Notes: generated by a model from the sequence alone, not told the origin. A DNA stretch of 64,000 nucleotides from Clostridium estertheticum (GCF_011065935.2 NZ_JAAMNH020000001.1:2563001-2627000), one strand, 5' to 3'. Counted from the first letter of the stretch, positions 43,536-52,880 are shown. Made by a program: numbers and translations.

Positions 43536-43559
43536 TTGGACTAAGAAGATATTAAAAAT

Positions 43560-44459
43560 ATGTATTTCGAGAGGTTGGGTCATGATTTGGGAATAATAAT
43601 AGCGTCTAGAAAAAGTAAGCTAGCACAGGTTCAAACTGATCTTGTTATGAGCATGATATACCAAAAACATAAACTAATTTGCGACAAGCTATTACTTGAT
43701 ACAAAGGGAGACAGAATACTCGATGTAAGTCTTGATAAGATAGGTGGTAAGGGTGTTTTTGTTAAGGAGATTGAAATTGCAATACTTGAGGGGCGTGCAG
43801 AAGCCGCGGTTCATAGTATGAAGGATGTGCCTTACGCAATGCCCGAGGGCTTTGAAATAGTTTCAATGCCAATTCGTGAGGATGCTCGGGACGTTTATGT
43901 ATCCATGAACGGTATACCACTTGAAGATTTACCAAGGGGTGCTAGAATCGGGACAAGTAGTAAAAGACGTTCTACGCAGATTATGGAACTAAGACCAGAT
44001 GCTATAATGGTACCTATTAGAGGAAATGTTCAAACTAGGGTGGACAAAATAGAAAGGGAAAACCTGGATGGGATTATACTGGCAGCAGCTGGGCTAAAGA
44101 GGCTGGGAATGGAGTGCATTATAACCCAGTATCTTGATTTGGAAGAGTTTGTACCTGCTATAGGTCAAGGGGCCCTTGGAATTGAAGCCTTAAAGACAAG
44201 CTCCTATATTGATATATTAAAAAGTATAGAACACCACGAGACCAGGATATGCGTGGATGCAGAGAGAAGCTTTATGAGACGATTAAATGGAGGATGCCAT
44301 TCTCCAATTGGAGCATATGCTAGACTACAAAATGAGGACATGTATATTCAGGGTGTATTTGAACTTAATGGAAAATTTATTAAAAAAGATATATTAGGAA
44401 GTAAGTATGATTATATAAATCTTGGAAAATTGCTTGGCGAAAAGATAATAAATGCTTAA
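43560..44459 (+). CDS. hemC: Hydroxymethylbilane synthase
   Basis: 299 residues. IIASRKSKLAQVQTDLV, GGKGVFVKEIE, HSMKDVP (catalytic Asp89), IGTSSKRR and the cofactor cysteine C246 in LNGGCHSPIGAYA. It polymerises four porphobilinogens. The ribosome site is weak (AAGAAG), so translation may depend on read-through from cbiJ. Having the uroporphyrinogen genes in the B12 operon commits tetrapyrrole supply to corrin synthesis. Confidence 0.94.
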   Translation: MYFERLGHDLGIIIASRKSKLAQVQTDLVMSMIYQKHKLICDKLLLDTKGDRILDVSLDKIGGKGVFVKEIEIAILEGRAEAAVHSMKDVPYAMPEGFEIVSMPIREDARDVYVSMNGIPLEDLPRGARIGTSSKRRSTQIMELRPDAIMVPIRGNVQTRVDKIERENLDGIILAAAGLKRLGMECIITQYLDLEEFVPAIGQGALGIEALKTSSYIDILKSIEHHETRICVDAERSFMRRLNGGCHSPIGAYARLQNEDMYIQGVFELNGKFIKKDILGSKYDYINLGKLLGEKIINA

Positions 44460-44478
44460 GAGAGTGTGGTGATTGTTT

Positions 44479-45954
44479 ATGTCAAAGGTATATTTGATTG
44501 GTGCAGGACCTGGAGATGAGGAACTTCTAACCCTTAAGGGCAAAAGGATTCTTGAGAAATGTTCTGCAGTTCTATATGATAGGCTTGCTAATGATAGTCT
44601 ATTAAAATATTTAAATGAGAAATGTAAAATATATTATTGTGGTAAGGAACCGGGCTGCCATTATAAAACTCAGGAAGAAATAAATGATATGCTTGTAAAA
44701 TTAGCACAAGAAGGAAACACCGTTTGCAGAATAAAGGGAGGAGACCCCTATGTATTCGGAAGAGGTGGAGAGGAGGCCTTAAGGCTAGAAGATGAGAAAA
44801 TTGAATTTGAAGTAATTCCTGGAATTACTTCGGCAATAGCTGTCTTAAATTATGCTGGAATTCCAGTAACACATAGGGGAATATCACAGAGTTTTCATGT
44901 ATTTACTGGACAAAGTGCAGAGAAATTAGACGTTAACTGGAAAAGTGTAGCTGAATTAACTGGAACCTTGATATTTCTAATGGGACTTAAAAATATAAAT
45001 GCTATAGCAAATTCGCTAATAGCCAATAACAAGGATTCAGAATGCCCATGCGCTGTCATTATGAGTGGGACAACCTCAAATCAAAAAAAGATTGTGGGAA
45101 CCCTTAGTAATATATGCAGTAAGGCAGCAGTATCAGGATTAAAATCTCCCTGCATAATTGTGGTTGGAGGGGTTGTTGGATTAAGCGAGAAACTTAATTG
45201 GTATGAAAGAAAACCTCTATTTGGAAAGAACATTTGTATAACCCGCTCAAAGGAGCAAAGTATAGAAATTAGTGAAAAACTACTTGATTTAGGTGCACAG
45301 GTAACCCCTATAAATTCAATTGAAATAGTGGATACTTCAATAAAATTAACAGATTATATTGAAAAAATTAGTTTATATAATTATATGGTTTTTACAAGTG
45401 TAAATGCAGTTAACTTATTTTTCAAATATTTAAAGGAAAGTGAATTTGATATTAGGAAGATAGGTGGGGAATTTTGTGCAATAGGTCCTGCAACAGCACA
45501 GGCACTAAGAGATAGGGGGATAATTCCTCTAATTATTGCAAAGCAATTTGTTTCAGAATCTCTTCTAACAGAGCTTAAAAGATATGTAAAACCCTGTGAT
45601 AAAATATTAATTCCAGGGTCTAAGAATGCAAGAGCATATCTGGGGGAGGAACTTAAAAAACTTCATTGCTCTGTGGATGAGGTTCCTATTTATGAAATTG
45701 AGGAGGGCACACTTCAAAATGAGGGTACATTTGATAATGTTGATATTGTTATTTTCACAAGTCCCTCAACGGTTAAAAATATGATATCAATGGTTGGAAT
45801 AAATAGAATAAGGGAAAAAGAATGTATAGCCATTGGTCCCATAACAGGGGCTGAACTCTATAAAAATGATATTAAATATAGTATATGCGATGAATATTCC
45901 AGTGATGGAATAATCAAAAATTTGTTGCAATTAAAAGGAGAAAAAAATGATTAA
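44479..45954 (+). CDS. cobA-hemD: Uroporphyrinogen-III C-methyltransferase / synthase fusion
   Basis: About 491 residues. The first half (to about 240) is SUMT: YLIGAGPGDEELLTLKGKRIL, RLANDSLL, RIKGGDPYVFGRGGEEA, VIPGITSAIAVLNYAGIPVTHRG, TGQSA, FLMGLKN. The second half is HemD: ITRSKEQSIEISEKLLDLGA, FTSVNAVNLFF, AIGPATAQALRDRG, FTSPSTVKNM. One protein therefore makes uroporphyrinogen III and methylates it at C2 and C7 to precorrin-2. Such fusions are common in clostridia. ATG 44479 is preferred over the TTG two codons upstream. It overlaps hemB by eight bases. Confidence 0.94.
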   Translation: MSKVYLIGAGPGDEELLTLKGKRILEKCSAVLYDRLANDSLLKYLNEKCKIYYCGKEPGCHYKTQEEINDMLVKLAQEGNTVCRIKGGDPYVFGRGGEEALRLEDEKIEFEVIPGITSAIAVLNYAGIPVTHRGISQSFHVFTGQSAEKLDVNWKSVAELTGTLIFLMGLKNINAIANSLIANNKDSECPCAVIMSGTTSNQKKIVGTLSNICSKAAVSGLKSPCIIVVGGVVGLSEKLNWYERKPLFGKNICITRSKEQSIEISEKLLDLGAQVTPINSIEIVDTSIKLTDYIEKISLYNYMVFTSVNAVNLFFKYLKESEFDIRKIGGEFCAIGPATAQALRDRGIIPLIIAKQFVSESLLTELKRYVKPCDKILIPGSKNARAYLGEELKKLHCSVDEVPIYEIEEGTLQNEGTFDNVDIVIFTSPSTVKNMISMVGINRIREKECIAIGPITGAELYKNDIKYSICDEYSSDGIIKNLLQLKGEKND

Positions 45955-46915
45955 CAGAAGAAGAAGACTAAGAGCAAATACAGCAATAAGAGATTTAGTA
46001 AGAGAGACAATATTAACACCTAAGGACTTTATATTTCCAATATTTGCTGTGGAGGGTGAAAATATAAAAGAAGAAATTACATCGATGCCAGGAAATTATC
46101 ATTATTCAGTGGATAGACTCCATGAAATAATAGATGAGGTGCAAGAGGCCGGAATTAGGGGGGTTATTTTATTTGGACTTCCTGATACCAAGGATAAGGT
46201 TGGAACTTCCGCATGGATAGATGATGGAATAGTTCAAAGGGCTGTAAGAAAAGTAAAAGAGCTGAATAAGGAACTCTTAGTAATTACGGATATATGCATG
46301 TGCCAGTTTACAAGCCATGGGCATTGTGGAATAATTAAGGATGATGTTATTGAAAATGACGCATCACTTCATTATTTATGCAAAATTGCACTGTCCCACG
46401 CAAAAGCTGGAGCAGATATGGTAGCACCCTCTGATATGATGGACGGAAGGGTTTTAGCTATTAGAAATATTCTAGATGAAAATAATTTTAAAAATGTATC
46501 AATAATGTCTTATAGTGCAAAGTATTCATCGGCATTTTATGGCCCTTTTAGAGAAGCAGCTCACTCCGCACCACAATCTGGAGATAGAAAAACTTATCAA
46601 ATGGACCCAGCAAATATAAGAGAAGCAATGTGCGAGATTGAGGATGATATAGAAGAGGGTGCTGATATTGTTATGGTAAAGCCAGCAATTTCATATCTTG
46701 ATGTAATAAGATGGGCAAGGGATAGATTTGATGTGCCAATAGCAGCTTATAGTGTAAGTGGAGAATTCGCAATGGTTAAGGCTGCAGCTGAAAAGGGACT
46801 TATTAATGAGAAAAATATTGCCATGGAGATGTTAACATCAATAAAAAGGGCAGGTGCGCATATAATAATTACTTATTATGCAATAGATGCTTGCAGGTGG
46901 CTTAAGGAAGTTTAG
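45947..46915 (+). CDS. hemB: Delta-aminolevulinic acid dehydratase
   Basis: 322 residues. Zinc-type active site with Cys117, Cys119 and Cys127 in DICMCQFTSHGHCGI, and Schiff-base lysines at 192 (SYSAKYSSAFYGPFREA) and 245 (VMVKPAISYLD). It condenses two 5-aminolevulinates to porphobilinogen. Ribosome site AAAAGGAG. hemA and hemL, which make the substrate, are not in the window. Confidence 0.95.
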   Translation: MINRRRRLRANTAIRDLVRETILTPKDFIFPIFAVEGENIKEEITSMPGNYHYSVDRLHEIIDEVQEAGIRGVILFGLPDTKDKVGTSAWIDDGIVQRAVRKVKELNKELLVITDICMCQFTSHGHCGIIKDDVIENDASLHYLCKIALSHAKAGADMVAPSDMMDGRVLAIRNILDENNFKNVSIMSYSAKYSSAFYGPFREAAHSAPQSGDRKTYQMDPANIREAMCEIEDDIEEGADIVMVKPAISYLDVIRWARDRFDVPIAAYSVSGEFAMVKAAAEKGLINEKNIAMEMLTSIKRAGAHIIITYYAIDACRWLKEV

Positions 46916-46961
46916 ATTTCAAGAAAAATTCCTTGATATTTTGGGGTAAAATCTAATCAGC

Positions 46962-47001
46962 ATGCTCACTAGTCAGTATTTTTATATTGACCGGTGAGCA
47001 T
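46962..47001 (+). other. Stem-loop between hemB and cbiM
   Basis: ATGCTCACTAGTCA pairs with TGACCGGTGAGCAT around a T-rich loop, two positions not Watson-Crick. No U-tract follows, so it is more likely an RNA-stability or processing element than a terminator. Confidence 0.45.
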
Positions 47002-47032
47002 TATAATATTATAGAAAAGAGGAATGTTTTTA

Positions 47033-47773
47033 ATGAAAAAAAAATATCAAGTTGCCTTGGGAGTTTTAATAATGCTAATATATATTCCTAAAAATGTTTT
47101 TGCAATGCATATAATGGAAGGGTTCTTACCACCATTATGGTGTATTTCATGGGGGGCAATTAGTTTACCATTTATTATTGTAGGTATGTTTTCAATAAAG
47201 AAAAAAATAGAAATAAATCCGAGAATAAAAATGCTTATGGCAATGGTAGGTGCATTTACCTTTGCACTATCAGCACTTAAAATTCCATCAGTTACTGGAA
47301 GTTGCTCACATCCAACTGGAATTGGGCTTGGGGCAATACTTTTTGGGCCAACAGTAATGTGTGTAATAGGATTTATAGTCCTTATATTTCAAGCACTTAT
47401 ACTTGCCCATGGAGGATTAACTACCCTTGGAGCAAATGCGTTTTCAATGGCTGTTGTTGGAGGTTTAGTAGCATATTTTACATATAAAGTATTAAAAAAA
47501 ATGAAGGTATCCCAATCAATTGCAATCTTTACTGCTGCTGCTCTTGGAGATATAATGACGTATGTTACAACTTCTTTTCAACTTGCTCTAGCTTTTCCAG
47601 ATAAAACTGGAGGGTTTATAGCATCACTTATGAAATTTATGGGTATATTTGCTGTAACTCAAATTCCCCTTGCTATTAGTGAGGGCATACTCACGGTTAT
47701 AATATTTAACCTTTTAACTGCCTATAGTAAGGACGAACTAATAGACTTAAAAGTGCTATCTGAGGAGGCATAA
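47033..47773 (+). CDS. cbiM: Cobalt ECF transporter S component CbiM
   Basis: About 246 residues with an N-terminal signal peptide (VALGVLIMLIYIPKNVFA) whose cleavage would expose Met-His-Ile-Met-Glu-Gly-Phe, the metal-binding N terminus of Co/Ni CbiM proteins. About seven hydrophobic segments. GSCSHPTGIGLGAILFGP is the conserved core. It imports Co2+ with CbiN, CbiQ and CbiO. ATG 47024 is too close to AGAGGA, so 47033 is used. Confidence 0.93.
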   Translation: MKKKYQVALGVLIMLIYIPKNVFAMHIMEGFLPPLWCISWGAISLPFIIVGMFSIKKKIEINPRIKMLMAMVGAFTFALSALKIPSVTGSCSHPTGIGLGAILFGPTVMCVIGFIVLIFQALILAHGGLTTLGANAFSMAVVGGLVAYFTYKVLKKMKVSQSIAIFTAAALGDIMTYVTTSFQLALAFPDKTGGFIASLMKFMGIFAVTQIPLAISEGILTVIIFNLLTAYSKDELIDLKVLSEEA

Positions 47774-47776
47774 AAA

Positions 47777-48091
47777 ATGGATAATAAAAAAAATAATAAA
47801 ATGCTAAAGAAAAACCTTTTATTAGCACTTATTGTGATAATTCTTGCAGTTGCACCATTATTTATTCGTAAAAATGCAGAATTTGGTGGTGCAGATGATA
47901 AGGCGAAGAAGGCAATTAGCCAAATTGATACTAATTATAAGCCCTGGTTTTCGTCCATTTGGACACCACCCAGCGGTGAGATAGCAAGTTTATTATTTTC
48001 CTTGCAAGCAGCCCTAGGTGCAGGATTTATTGGTTACTATTTTGGATACGCTAAAGGGAAAAAAAGATTCCATAAAAGTGAAGAAATATGA
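47777..48091 (+). CDS. cbiN: Cobalt transport accessory protein CbiN
   Basis: 104 residues with two membrane helices (LLLALIVIILAVAPLFI and LFSLQAALGAGFIGYYFGY) flanking an outer loop with FGGADDKAKKAI and NYKPWFSSIWTPPSGEI, the CbiN signature. It assists cobalt loading of CbiM. Starts three bases after cbiM and overlaps cbiQ by ATGA. Confidence 0.93.
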   Translation: MDNKKNNKMLKKNLLLALIVIILAVAPLFIRKNAEFGGADDKAKKAISQIDTNYKPWFSSIWTPPSGEIASLLFSLQAALGAGFIGYYFGYAKGKKRFHKSEEI

Positions 48092-48906
48092 TTTCTATTG
48101 ATAAATTATCTTATATATCCAAGCTCAGAAAAGTTAACCCAATGGAAAAATTTATATTTGCTATTTTAACCATGCTACTAAGTATATACTTAAATAATAT
48201 TTTAATATCCATAATTGTTATAATTCTTATGGGTTTTATAACTGTTTATAAAGGGAAAATACCCTTCAGCTCATATTTAGTATTAATGTTAATTCCCCTA
48301 GGGTTTTTGATTGTGGGAGTTATCACCATTGCAATAAATATAGGAGATTATAGCAGCCATACATTATTTGGTTTTAGTATTTTTAATATTAGGTTTGGGT
48401 GTACACAGGAAAGTATTATAGAAAGTGCAAAAGTATTATTTAGATCACTTGCTGCAGTCTCATGCCTATACTTCCTTTCTCTATCTACTCCTATTGTTGA
48501 ACTTTTATCTGTATTAAAGAAACTAAAAGTTCCAAAATTGTTTGTAGAGTTAATGAGTCTAATTTATAGGTTTATTTTTATATTTCTAGAAACAGTAAAT
48601 CTAATTTATATATCACAAGATTCAAGACTTGGATATTCAAACCTAAAAACTGGCTATAACTCATTGGGGAAACTCATAGGTTCACTATTTCTAAGTTCCT
48701 ATAAACGTTCTCAAGATATGTATAATGCACTAGAATCAAGATGCTATGAGGGTGATATTAATGTTATTGAAAATAATTATAAAATTTCATATGTAAATCT
48801 AGTCATGATATTATTTCTAGAAGTGTTTTTAATATTTCTAGCTATAAATGAAAATACATGCATAGGAGTCATGGGAGGGGTAATATGGAGAAAAAATATA
48901 TTATAG
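48088..48906 (+). CDS. cbiQ: Cobalt ECF transporter T component CbiQ
   Basis: 272 residues with about five membrane segments and the cytoplasmic coupling helices characteristic of T components (LMSLIYRFIFIFLETVNLI, then SYKRSQDMYNALESRCYEG, where the A-x-R motif contacts CbiO). ATGA overlap with cbiN. The 3' end overlaps cbiO by 22 bases. Confidence 0.92.
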   Translation: MISIDKLSYISKLRKVNPMEKFIFAILTMLLSIYLNNILISIIVIILMGFITVYKGKIPFSSYLVLMLIPLGFLIVGVITIAINIGDYSSHTLFGFSIFNIRFGCTQESIIESAKVLFRSLAAVSCLYFLSLSTPIVELLSVLKKLKVPKLFVELMSLIYRFIFIFLETVNLIYISQDSRLGYSNLKTGYNSLGKLIGSLFLSSYKRSQDMYNALESRCYEGDINVIENNYKISYVNLVMILFLEVFLIFLAINENTCIGVMGGVIWRKNIL

Positions 48907-49730
48907 AAACAGTGAATTTAAATTTTCAGTATCAAGATGGAACTAAGGCTTTGAACAATATTAGTTTGAAAATAGAGAAAGGCAAAAAGATATCCTTTCT
49001 CGGTGTAAATGGGTCGGGTAAATCAACATTATTTTTAAATTTTAATGGTATTTTAAAACCATCTTCGGGTAAAGTGATTTATGGTGGAAATGAAATAAAG
49101 TATAATCGAACATCATTACATGCCCTAAGAAAAAATATAGGAATTGTATTTCAAGACCCTGATAATCAGCTTTTTTCAGCAAGTGTATATCAAGAAGTTT
49201 CTTTTGGACCAATGAACTTAAAGCTTGATGAGGGTGAAGTTAGAAATCGTGTGGAGGTCGCACTTACAAATACAGGTATGATTGGTTTTAAAGATAAAGC
49301 AGTTCATTTCCTAAGTTATGGACAAAAGAAAAGGGTGGCAATAGCAGATATAATTGCTATGAAGCCAGAAGTAATAATACTTGATGAACCCACTTCAAGC
49401 CTTGACCCTGTGCATTCAAAACAAATAGTGCAGATACTTGATAAACTTAATGAAGAGGGCATGACTGTGATTTTATCAACCCATGATGTTGAGCTAGCCT
49501 ATGCCTGGTCAGACTACATAATTGTTATGAAGGATGGAGAAATAGTTAAAGAAGGCACACCTTACGCAATCTTTTCAGATGATGAATTAATAGTTAACTC
49601 TTATCTTGAAAAGCCATTAATACTTGAAATTTATGAAGTGTTATGTAAAAATGGGGAGGTTAATCGCAAGCTTCTAAATAATGTGCCTAGAAATAAAGAA
49701 GAACTTTTTAAAATTTTAAATAAGGAATAA
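48885..49730 (+). CDS. cbiO: Cobalt ECF transporter ATPase CbiO
   Basis: About 281 residues: Walker A FLGVNGSGKSTLF, Q-loop FQDPDNQLFSASVYQEVSFGP, an LSYGQKKRVAIA signature, Walker B VIILDEPTSSLDP and switch STHDVELA. It powers CbiMNQ. The open frame reaches 48858, but ATG 48885 follows GGGAGGGG. The LSYGQ signature, in place of LSGGQ, is common in CbiO proteins. Confidence 0.94.
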   Translation: MEKKYIIETVNLNFQYQDGTKALNNISLKIEKGKKISFLGVNGSGKSTLFLNFNGILKPSSGKVIYGGNEIKYNRTSLHALRKNIGIVFQDPDNQLFSASVYQEVSFGPMNLKLDEGEVRNRVEVALTNTGMIGFKDKAVHFLSYGQKKRVAIADIIAMKPEVIILDEPTSSLDPVHSKQIVQILDKLNEEGMTVILSTHDVELAYAWSDYIIVMKDGEIVKEGTPYAIFSDDELIVNSYLEKPLILEIYEVLCKNGEVNRKLLNNVPRNKEELFKILNKE

Positions 49731-49765
49731 ATAAAATAGATAAATCCTTTTGGAGGAATGATGAT

Positions 49766-50407
49766 ATGACTAAATACTATCCAATGATGATTAATATAAA
49801 AAATAAAAAATGTTTAGTTGTTGGAGGTGGAAATGTTGCCTTTAGGAAAATTAATGAGCTAATTGAATATGGTGGGAAGGTAACACTTGTTTCTAGGGAA
49901 ATTAATGAAAACATAAATTTATCACTTGAAAATGAGAGCATTACATATATTGTAGATAGTTATAAAAGTGAATATATTAACGAAGCTTTTATAGTTATTG
50001 CAGCCACTAATGATAGTGGGGTTAATCTTCAAATAGCTAGGGATTGCGCTCAAAAAGATATTCTCGTAAATGTAGTAGATGATCTAGAAAGTAGTAAATT
50101 TATAGTTCCTTCAAAAGTTAAAAGGGGGGATTTAACAATAACAGTATCTACTAATGGCAAATGCCCCTTTTATAGCAAATTACTTAGAAAGAAATTAGAA
50201 CTTCAATTTGATGATAGCTACAGTACAATTATAAATATATTAGGTGATTTTAGAAAAGAGCTCCTTTTGAATATTAAGTCCAGTTCAAAAAGAAAAGATA
50301 TAATAGATTCCTTAGACATGGAATATTATATTAAAAGGCTTAAGGAAATAGGAGAAGAGGGAGTTAGAAAAGAAATGGAGGCGTATGCTCAGGATATAAC
50401 GAGGTAA
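49766..50407 (+). CDS. Precorrin-2 dehydrogenase / sirohydrochlorin ferrochelatase
   Basis: 213 residues of the CysG-N/Met8p/SirC type. NAD motif KCLVVGGGNVAFRKINELIEYGGKVTLVS, IAATNDSGVNLQIARDC, VNVVDDLESSKFIVPSKVKRGDLTITVSTNGKCPFYSK. It oxidises precorrin-2 to sirohydrochlorin, the substrate of CbiX; it may also make siroheme. Last gene of the operon, 35 bases after cbiO. No terminator is obvious; a decayed minus-strand gene follows. Confidence 0.92.
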   Translation: MTKYYPMMINIKNKKCLVVGGGNVAFRKINELIEYGGKVTLVSREINENINLSLENESITYIVDSYKSEYINEAFIVIAATNDSGVNLQIARDCAQKDILVNVVDDLESSKFIVPSKVKRGDLTITVSTNGKCPFYSKLLRKKLELQFDDSYSTIINILGDFRKELLLNIKSSSKRKDIIDSLDMEYYIKRLKEIGEEGVRKEMEAYAQDITR

Positions 50408-50695
50408 ATTTCCTTGAAATTACATCAAGATCTTTTGATATATCTATTAAATCCTCACTCTTCCCTTTCAAACTTGACTCATGAACAATTGTAGACCTAA
50501 CGTCATAGGCCTTCTTTATTAACCAAAGAACCATTGAAAAATAACACTTTTTTCTAAATATTATTTTACATTTTGAACAATACCTTTAGTTAGTGATAAT
50601 AGACGCATATCTTAATTCCAAGTTTGTCTTAACGGAGTCCAATGTTTGATTCCTAATCTCTAAGTAATCCTTAATAAATATAATAAATTTGTAAT
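50405..50695 (-). pseudogene. Remnant of an ApeA-type HEPN protein
   Basis: Read on the minus strand, one frame gives DYLEIRNQTLDSVKTNLELR, YASIITN, a TAA (50586-50588), then more in the same frame including MVLWLIKKAYDVRSTIVHES and SLKGKSEDLIDISKDLDVIS. The pattern L-x-L-R-x-A-S followed by Y-D-x-R-x-x-I-V-H-x matches the RNase-like HEPN domain of ApeA-like proteins. No start codon remains and the end runs into the last cobalamin gene. Decayed; perhaps once a phage-defence or toxin gene. Confidence 0.5.
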
Positions 50696-50872
50696 TTGAA
50701 GTATTATTAGTGCATTGTCAAGTATATCCATTGCATAAGTAAGAATTATATGGGGGTGCTGAAAAATGGATACTTAATTGAATGGTGTGGAATACAGAAG
50801 TTGGACAAGGTATAATAATTCTTTTTATAAATATAGGGCTGACAAGGCACAATTCTCTTAAATAAAGTTATA

Positions 50873-50910
50873 AACGAATGTACGATTTTAGTTAAAATCG
50901 TACATTCGTT
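50873..50910. terminator. Perfect 18-bp inverted repeat
   Basis: AACGAATGTACGATTTTA (50873-50890) and its exact complement (50893-50910), followed by TGTTATC. It is likely a bidirectional terminator ahead of the flippase gene. Confidence 0.6.
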
Positions 50911-51005
50911 TGTTATCTCCAATATACGGTAAATATGGTATAATAAAAGCATCACACTGGTAGAACAGGGCGAATTAAGGTAGAAGGATGGATGGGGGAA
51001 AGTAA

Positions 51006-51809
51006 ATGTCTACACAAGTAATAATCGTTTTAATTCTTACAGTTATCATTTCTATAATTTCAACGCTAGCTTATTCTGTAAGAATTGTTGCTGTAAGAAC
51101 AGGAAGAATAGCAGTATCTTTTGCAGTATTCAATATTTTTGCATTAATTTCTAGAACTGCAAATAGTGTTCAAGCGCCATTATTGGCTAAAACAATTGAA
51201 AATACTATAAAAATAGGAAATCCCCAAAGTTTATTATCTACATTCAGATGGATATTATTATCGACAACGTTTGCGACGATTATTGGCTCAGCATTAATGC
51301 CAACCTTTATAAAAGTTTTTGGGAAGGCTGTGGAATCATTTAGTATTAATCGTTCTATACCTAAATTATTATTACATGGTTTCTCGAAATCAGGAATATT
51401 GCAATTTAAAAATAGTGTCACAAGACCAAAAAAAGAAAACTTGTCACTTTTGAAAAATTTCAAAATTATGCCAAAGAAAATTATTTTACTTAACACTTTA
51501 GCATTTTCAATATCAACTGTTGGTGTTTTGGCATCACTGTATGCAGGATGTTTAAATCCAGAATTAAGAACAACATGTAGTACATTGTCAGCTGTAATAA
51601 CTGGGCTGTCAACAATACTTATGGTTATATTCATTGACCCATATATATCAATTCTAACAGATGATGTAATCAAAGGAGAATGTACTCAATTGCAGTTTGA
51701 TAGATGTATAATTTTTATTGTTGGAGGGCTAATAGTAGGTACGATTTTAGCTCAGATTTTATTAGTTCCAGCAGCTCAAATAATATCCTTTATAGCTAAA
51801 ATAATTTAG
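51006..51809 (+). CDS. amj: Lipid II flippase, Amj family (DUF2837)
   Basis: 267 residues with about six membrane segments. The start LILTVIISIISTLAYSVRIVAVRTGRIAVSFAVFNI and the following ISRTANSVQAPLLAKTIE block are typical of Amj. In Bacillus subtilis Amj flips lipid II when MurJ is missing or blocked and is controlled by envelope stress. GGGGGAAAG precedes the ATG, with TATAAT at 50939-50944. It stands alone. Confidence 0.9.
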   Translation: MSTQVIIVLILTVIISIISTLAYSVRIVAVRTGRIAVSFAVFNIFALISRTANSVQAPLLAKTIENTIKIGNPQSLLSTFRWILLSTTFATIIGSALMPTFIKVFGKAVESFSINRSIPKLLLHGFSKSGILQFKNSVTRPKKENLSLLKNFKIMPKKIILLNTLAFSISTVGVLASLYAGCLNPELRTTCSTLSAVITGLSTILMVIFIDPYISILTDDVIKGECTQLQFDRCIIFIVGGLIVGTILAQILLVPAAQIISFIAKII

Positions 51810-51920
51810 AATATAATGAAAATATCATTGACCATTGACTCATCAAAATGTTTAGCCGAATAATTATTAGAAGTATTTAGAATTGGTCAAATAAAGTTAG
51901 TTCACAATCTTCTAAAAGTT

Positions 51921-51970
51921 TCTCATAAGCAAATGTAAAAATCACTAAGCCACTAGGTAAACTGGACAGG
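51921..51970 (+). repeat. Dispersed intergenic repeat, copy A (degenerate)
   Basis: Contains TCTCATAAGCAAATGTAAAA and TAAACTGGACAGG, matching the left half and centre of copy E. Lies downstream of the flippase gene. Confidence 0.45.
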
Positions 51971-51974
51971 TTAC

Positions 51975-52321
51975 AAATATAAGATTACTTTATACAATTC
52001 AAATGATAGCATAGGTAATATTGATATTCTATTGGTTATATTAAGAACATATATTATGGTGGTCATATTGGTTATGGAATAGATGAAGCCTATAGGGGTA
52101 AAAGCTATGCTTCAAAAACATGTAGAATTATTAAACAGGTAGCAATTTCTCATGGAATGGATAAAGTAATAATAACATGTGACCCTGACAATTGGGCATC
52201 TCGAAGAACTTGTGAAGAGGGGCTTAAACTCAAAGAGATAGCAAACTTGCCACCACATAATGTGATGTATCTGGAAGATGAGAGACAAAAGTGTATATTT
52301 GGGTGGATTTTAAGAGTGTAA
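51975..52321 (+). pseudogene. GNAT acetyltransferase, frameshifted and 5'-truncated
   Basis: Two frames together encode a GNAT core: YKITLYNSNDSIGNIDI, then after a frame change near 52028 SIGYIKNIYYGGHIGYGIDE, AYRGKSYASKTCRIIKQVAI, SHGMDKVIITCDPDNWASRR, and the end CIFGWILRV. The acetyl-CoA loop E-A-Y-R-G-K-x-Y-A is intact but no start codon exists. It begins within repeat copy A. Confidence 0.7.
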
Positions 52322-52399
52322 TGTTTCGTGATATTCATATATTGTTGGACAATTGTAGAAAAATGCGTAGGAAATATATATTAAATATGGAGGGGTTTT

Positions 52400-52855
52400 A
52401 TGAATATCTGCATAGTTGAGAAAGACATAACTGAAATTGAACTTATAAAGCCATTGTGGGAACAGCTTAATTCCATTCACCTTGATAAATCAATTTATTT
52501 TAAGAATAAATTTAAGAATCATACCTTTGATAAAAGAATGGAGTCTATTTATAAAAAGGCACAAAAAGGTATTATGAAACTTGATATACTTTTAGACAAT
52601 GATACGGGGAATTATATAGGTTATTGTTTAAGTTCAATTGAAGATAATTTAGGAGAAATAGAATCAATATATATTGAAAATCAGTATCGTAAGTTTAGAT
52701 TAGGTGACAAACTTATGAAGAATGCTTTAACTTGGTTTGAATCAAATACAATAACAAATATTGAAATTAATGTAGTTTACGCAAATGACAAAGCATTGCC
52801 TTTTTATGAACGCTATGGGTTTCATGTTGGAAATTATATCCTAAAAAGAAACTAA
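52400..52855 (+). CDS. GNAT family N-acetyltransferase
   Basis: 151 residues. A clear GNAT domain: NYIGYCLSSIEDNLGEIESIYIENQYRKFRLGDKLMKNAL is represented by GEIESIYIENQYR and the acetyl-CoA loop R-K-F-R-L-G-D-K-L, then VVYANDKALPFYERYGFH. The loop has Phe-Arg where Gly is usual. GGAGGGG ribosome site. An isolated gene between repeat copies; substrate unknown. Confidence 0.88.
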   Translation: MNICIVEKDITEIELIKPLWEQLNSIHLDKSIYFKNKFKNHTFDKRMESIYKKAQKGIMKLDILLDNDTGNYIGYCLSSIEDNLGEIESIYIENQYRKFRLGDKLMKNALTWFESNTITNIEINVVYANDKALPFYERYGFHVGNYILKRN

Positions 52856-52880
52856 TATTTAAGATGGGTTTTTCTTGAAG

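Noticed and set aside
46920..47032. A second cobalamin riboswitch before cbiM
   Set aside because: None of the conserved blocks (AGCCCCCGC, GCCAGGAGACC) is present; only a simple stem-loop.
50746..50955. Minus-strand ORF of 69 codons
   Set aside because: It spans a perfect terminator dyad and the flippase promoter, has no family match and no ribosome site.
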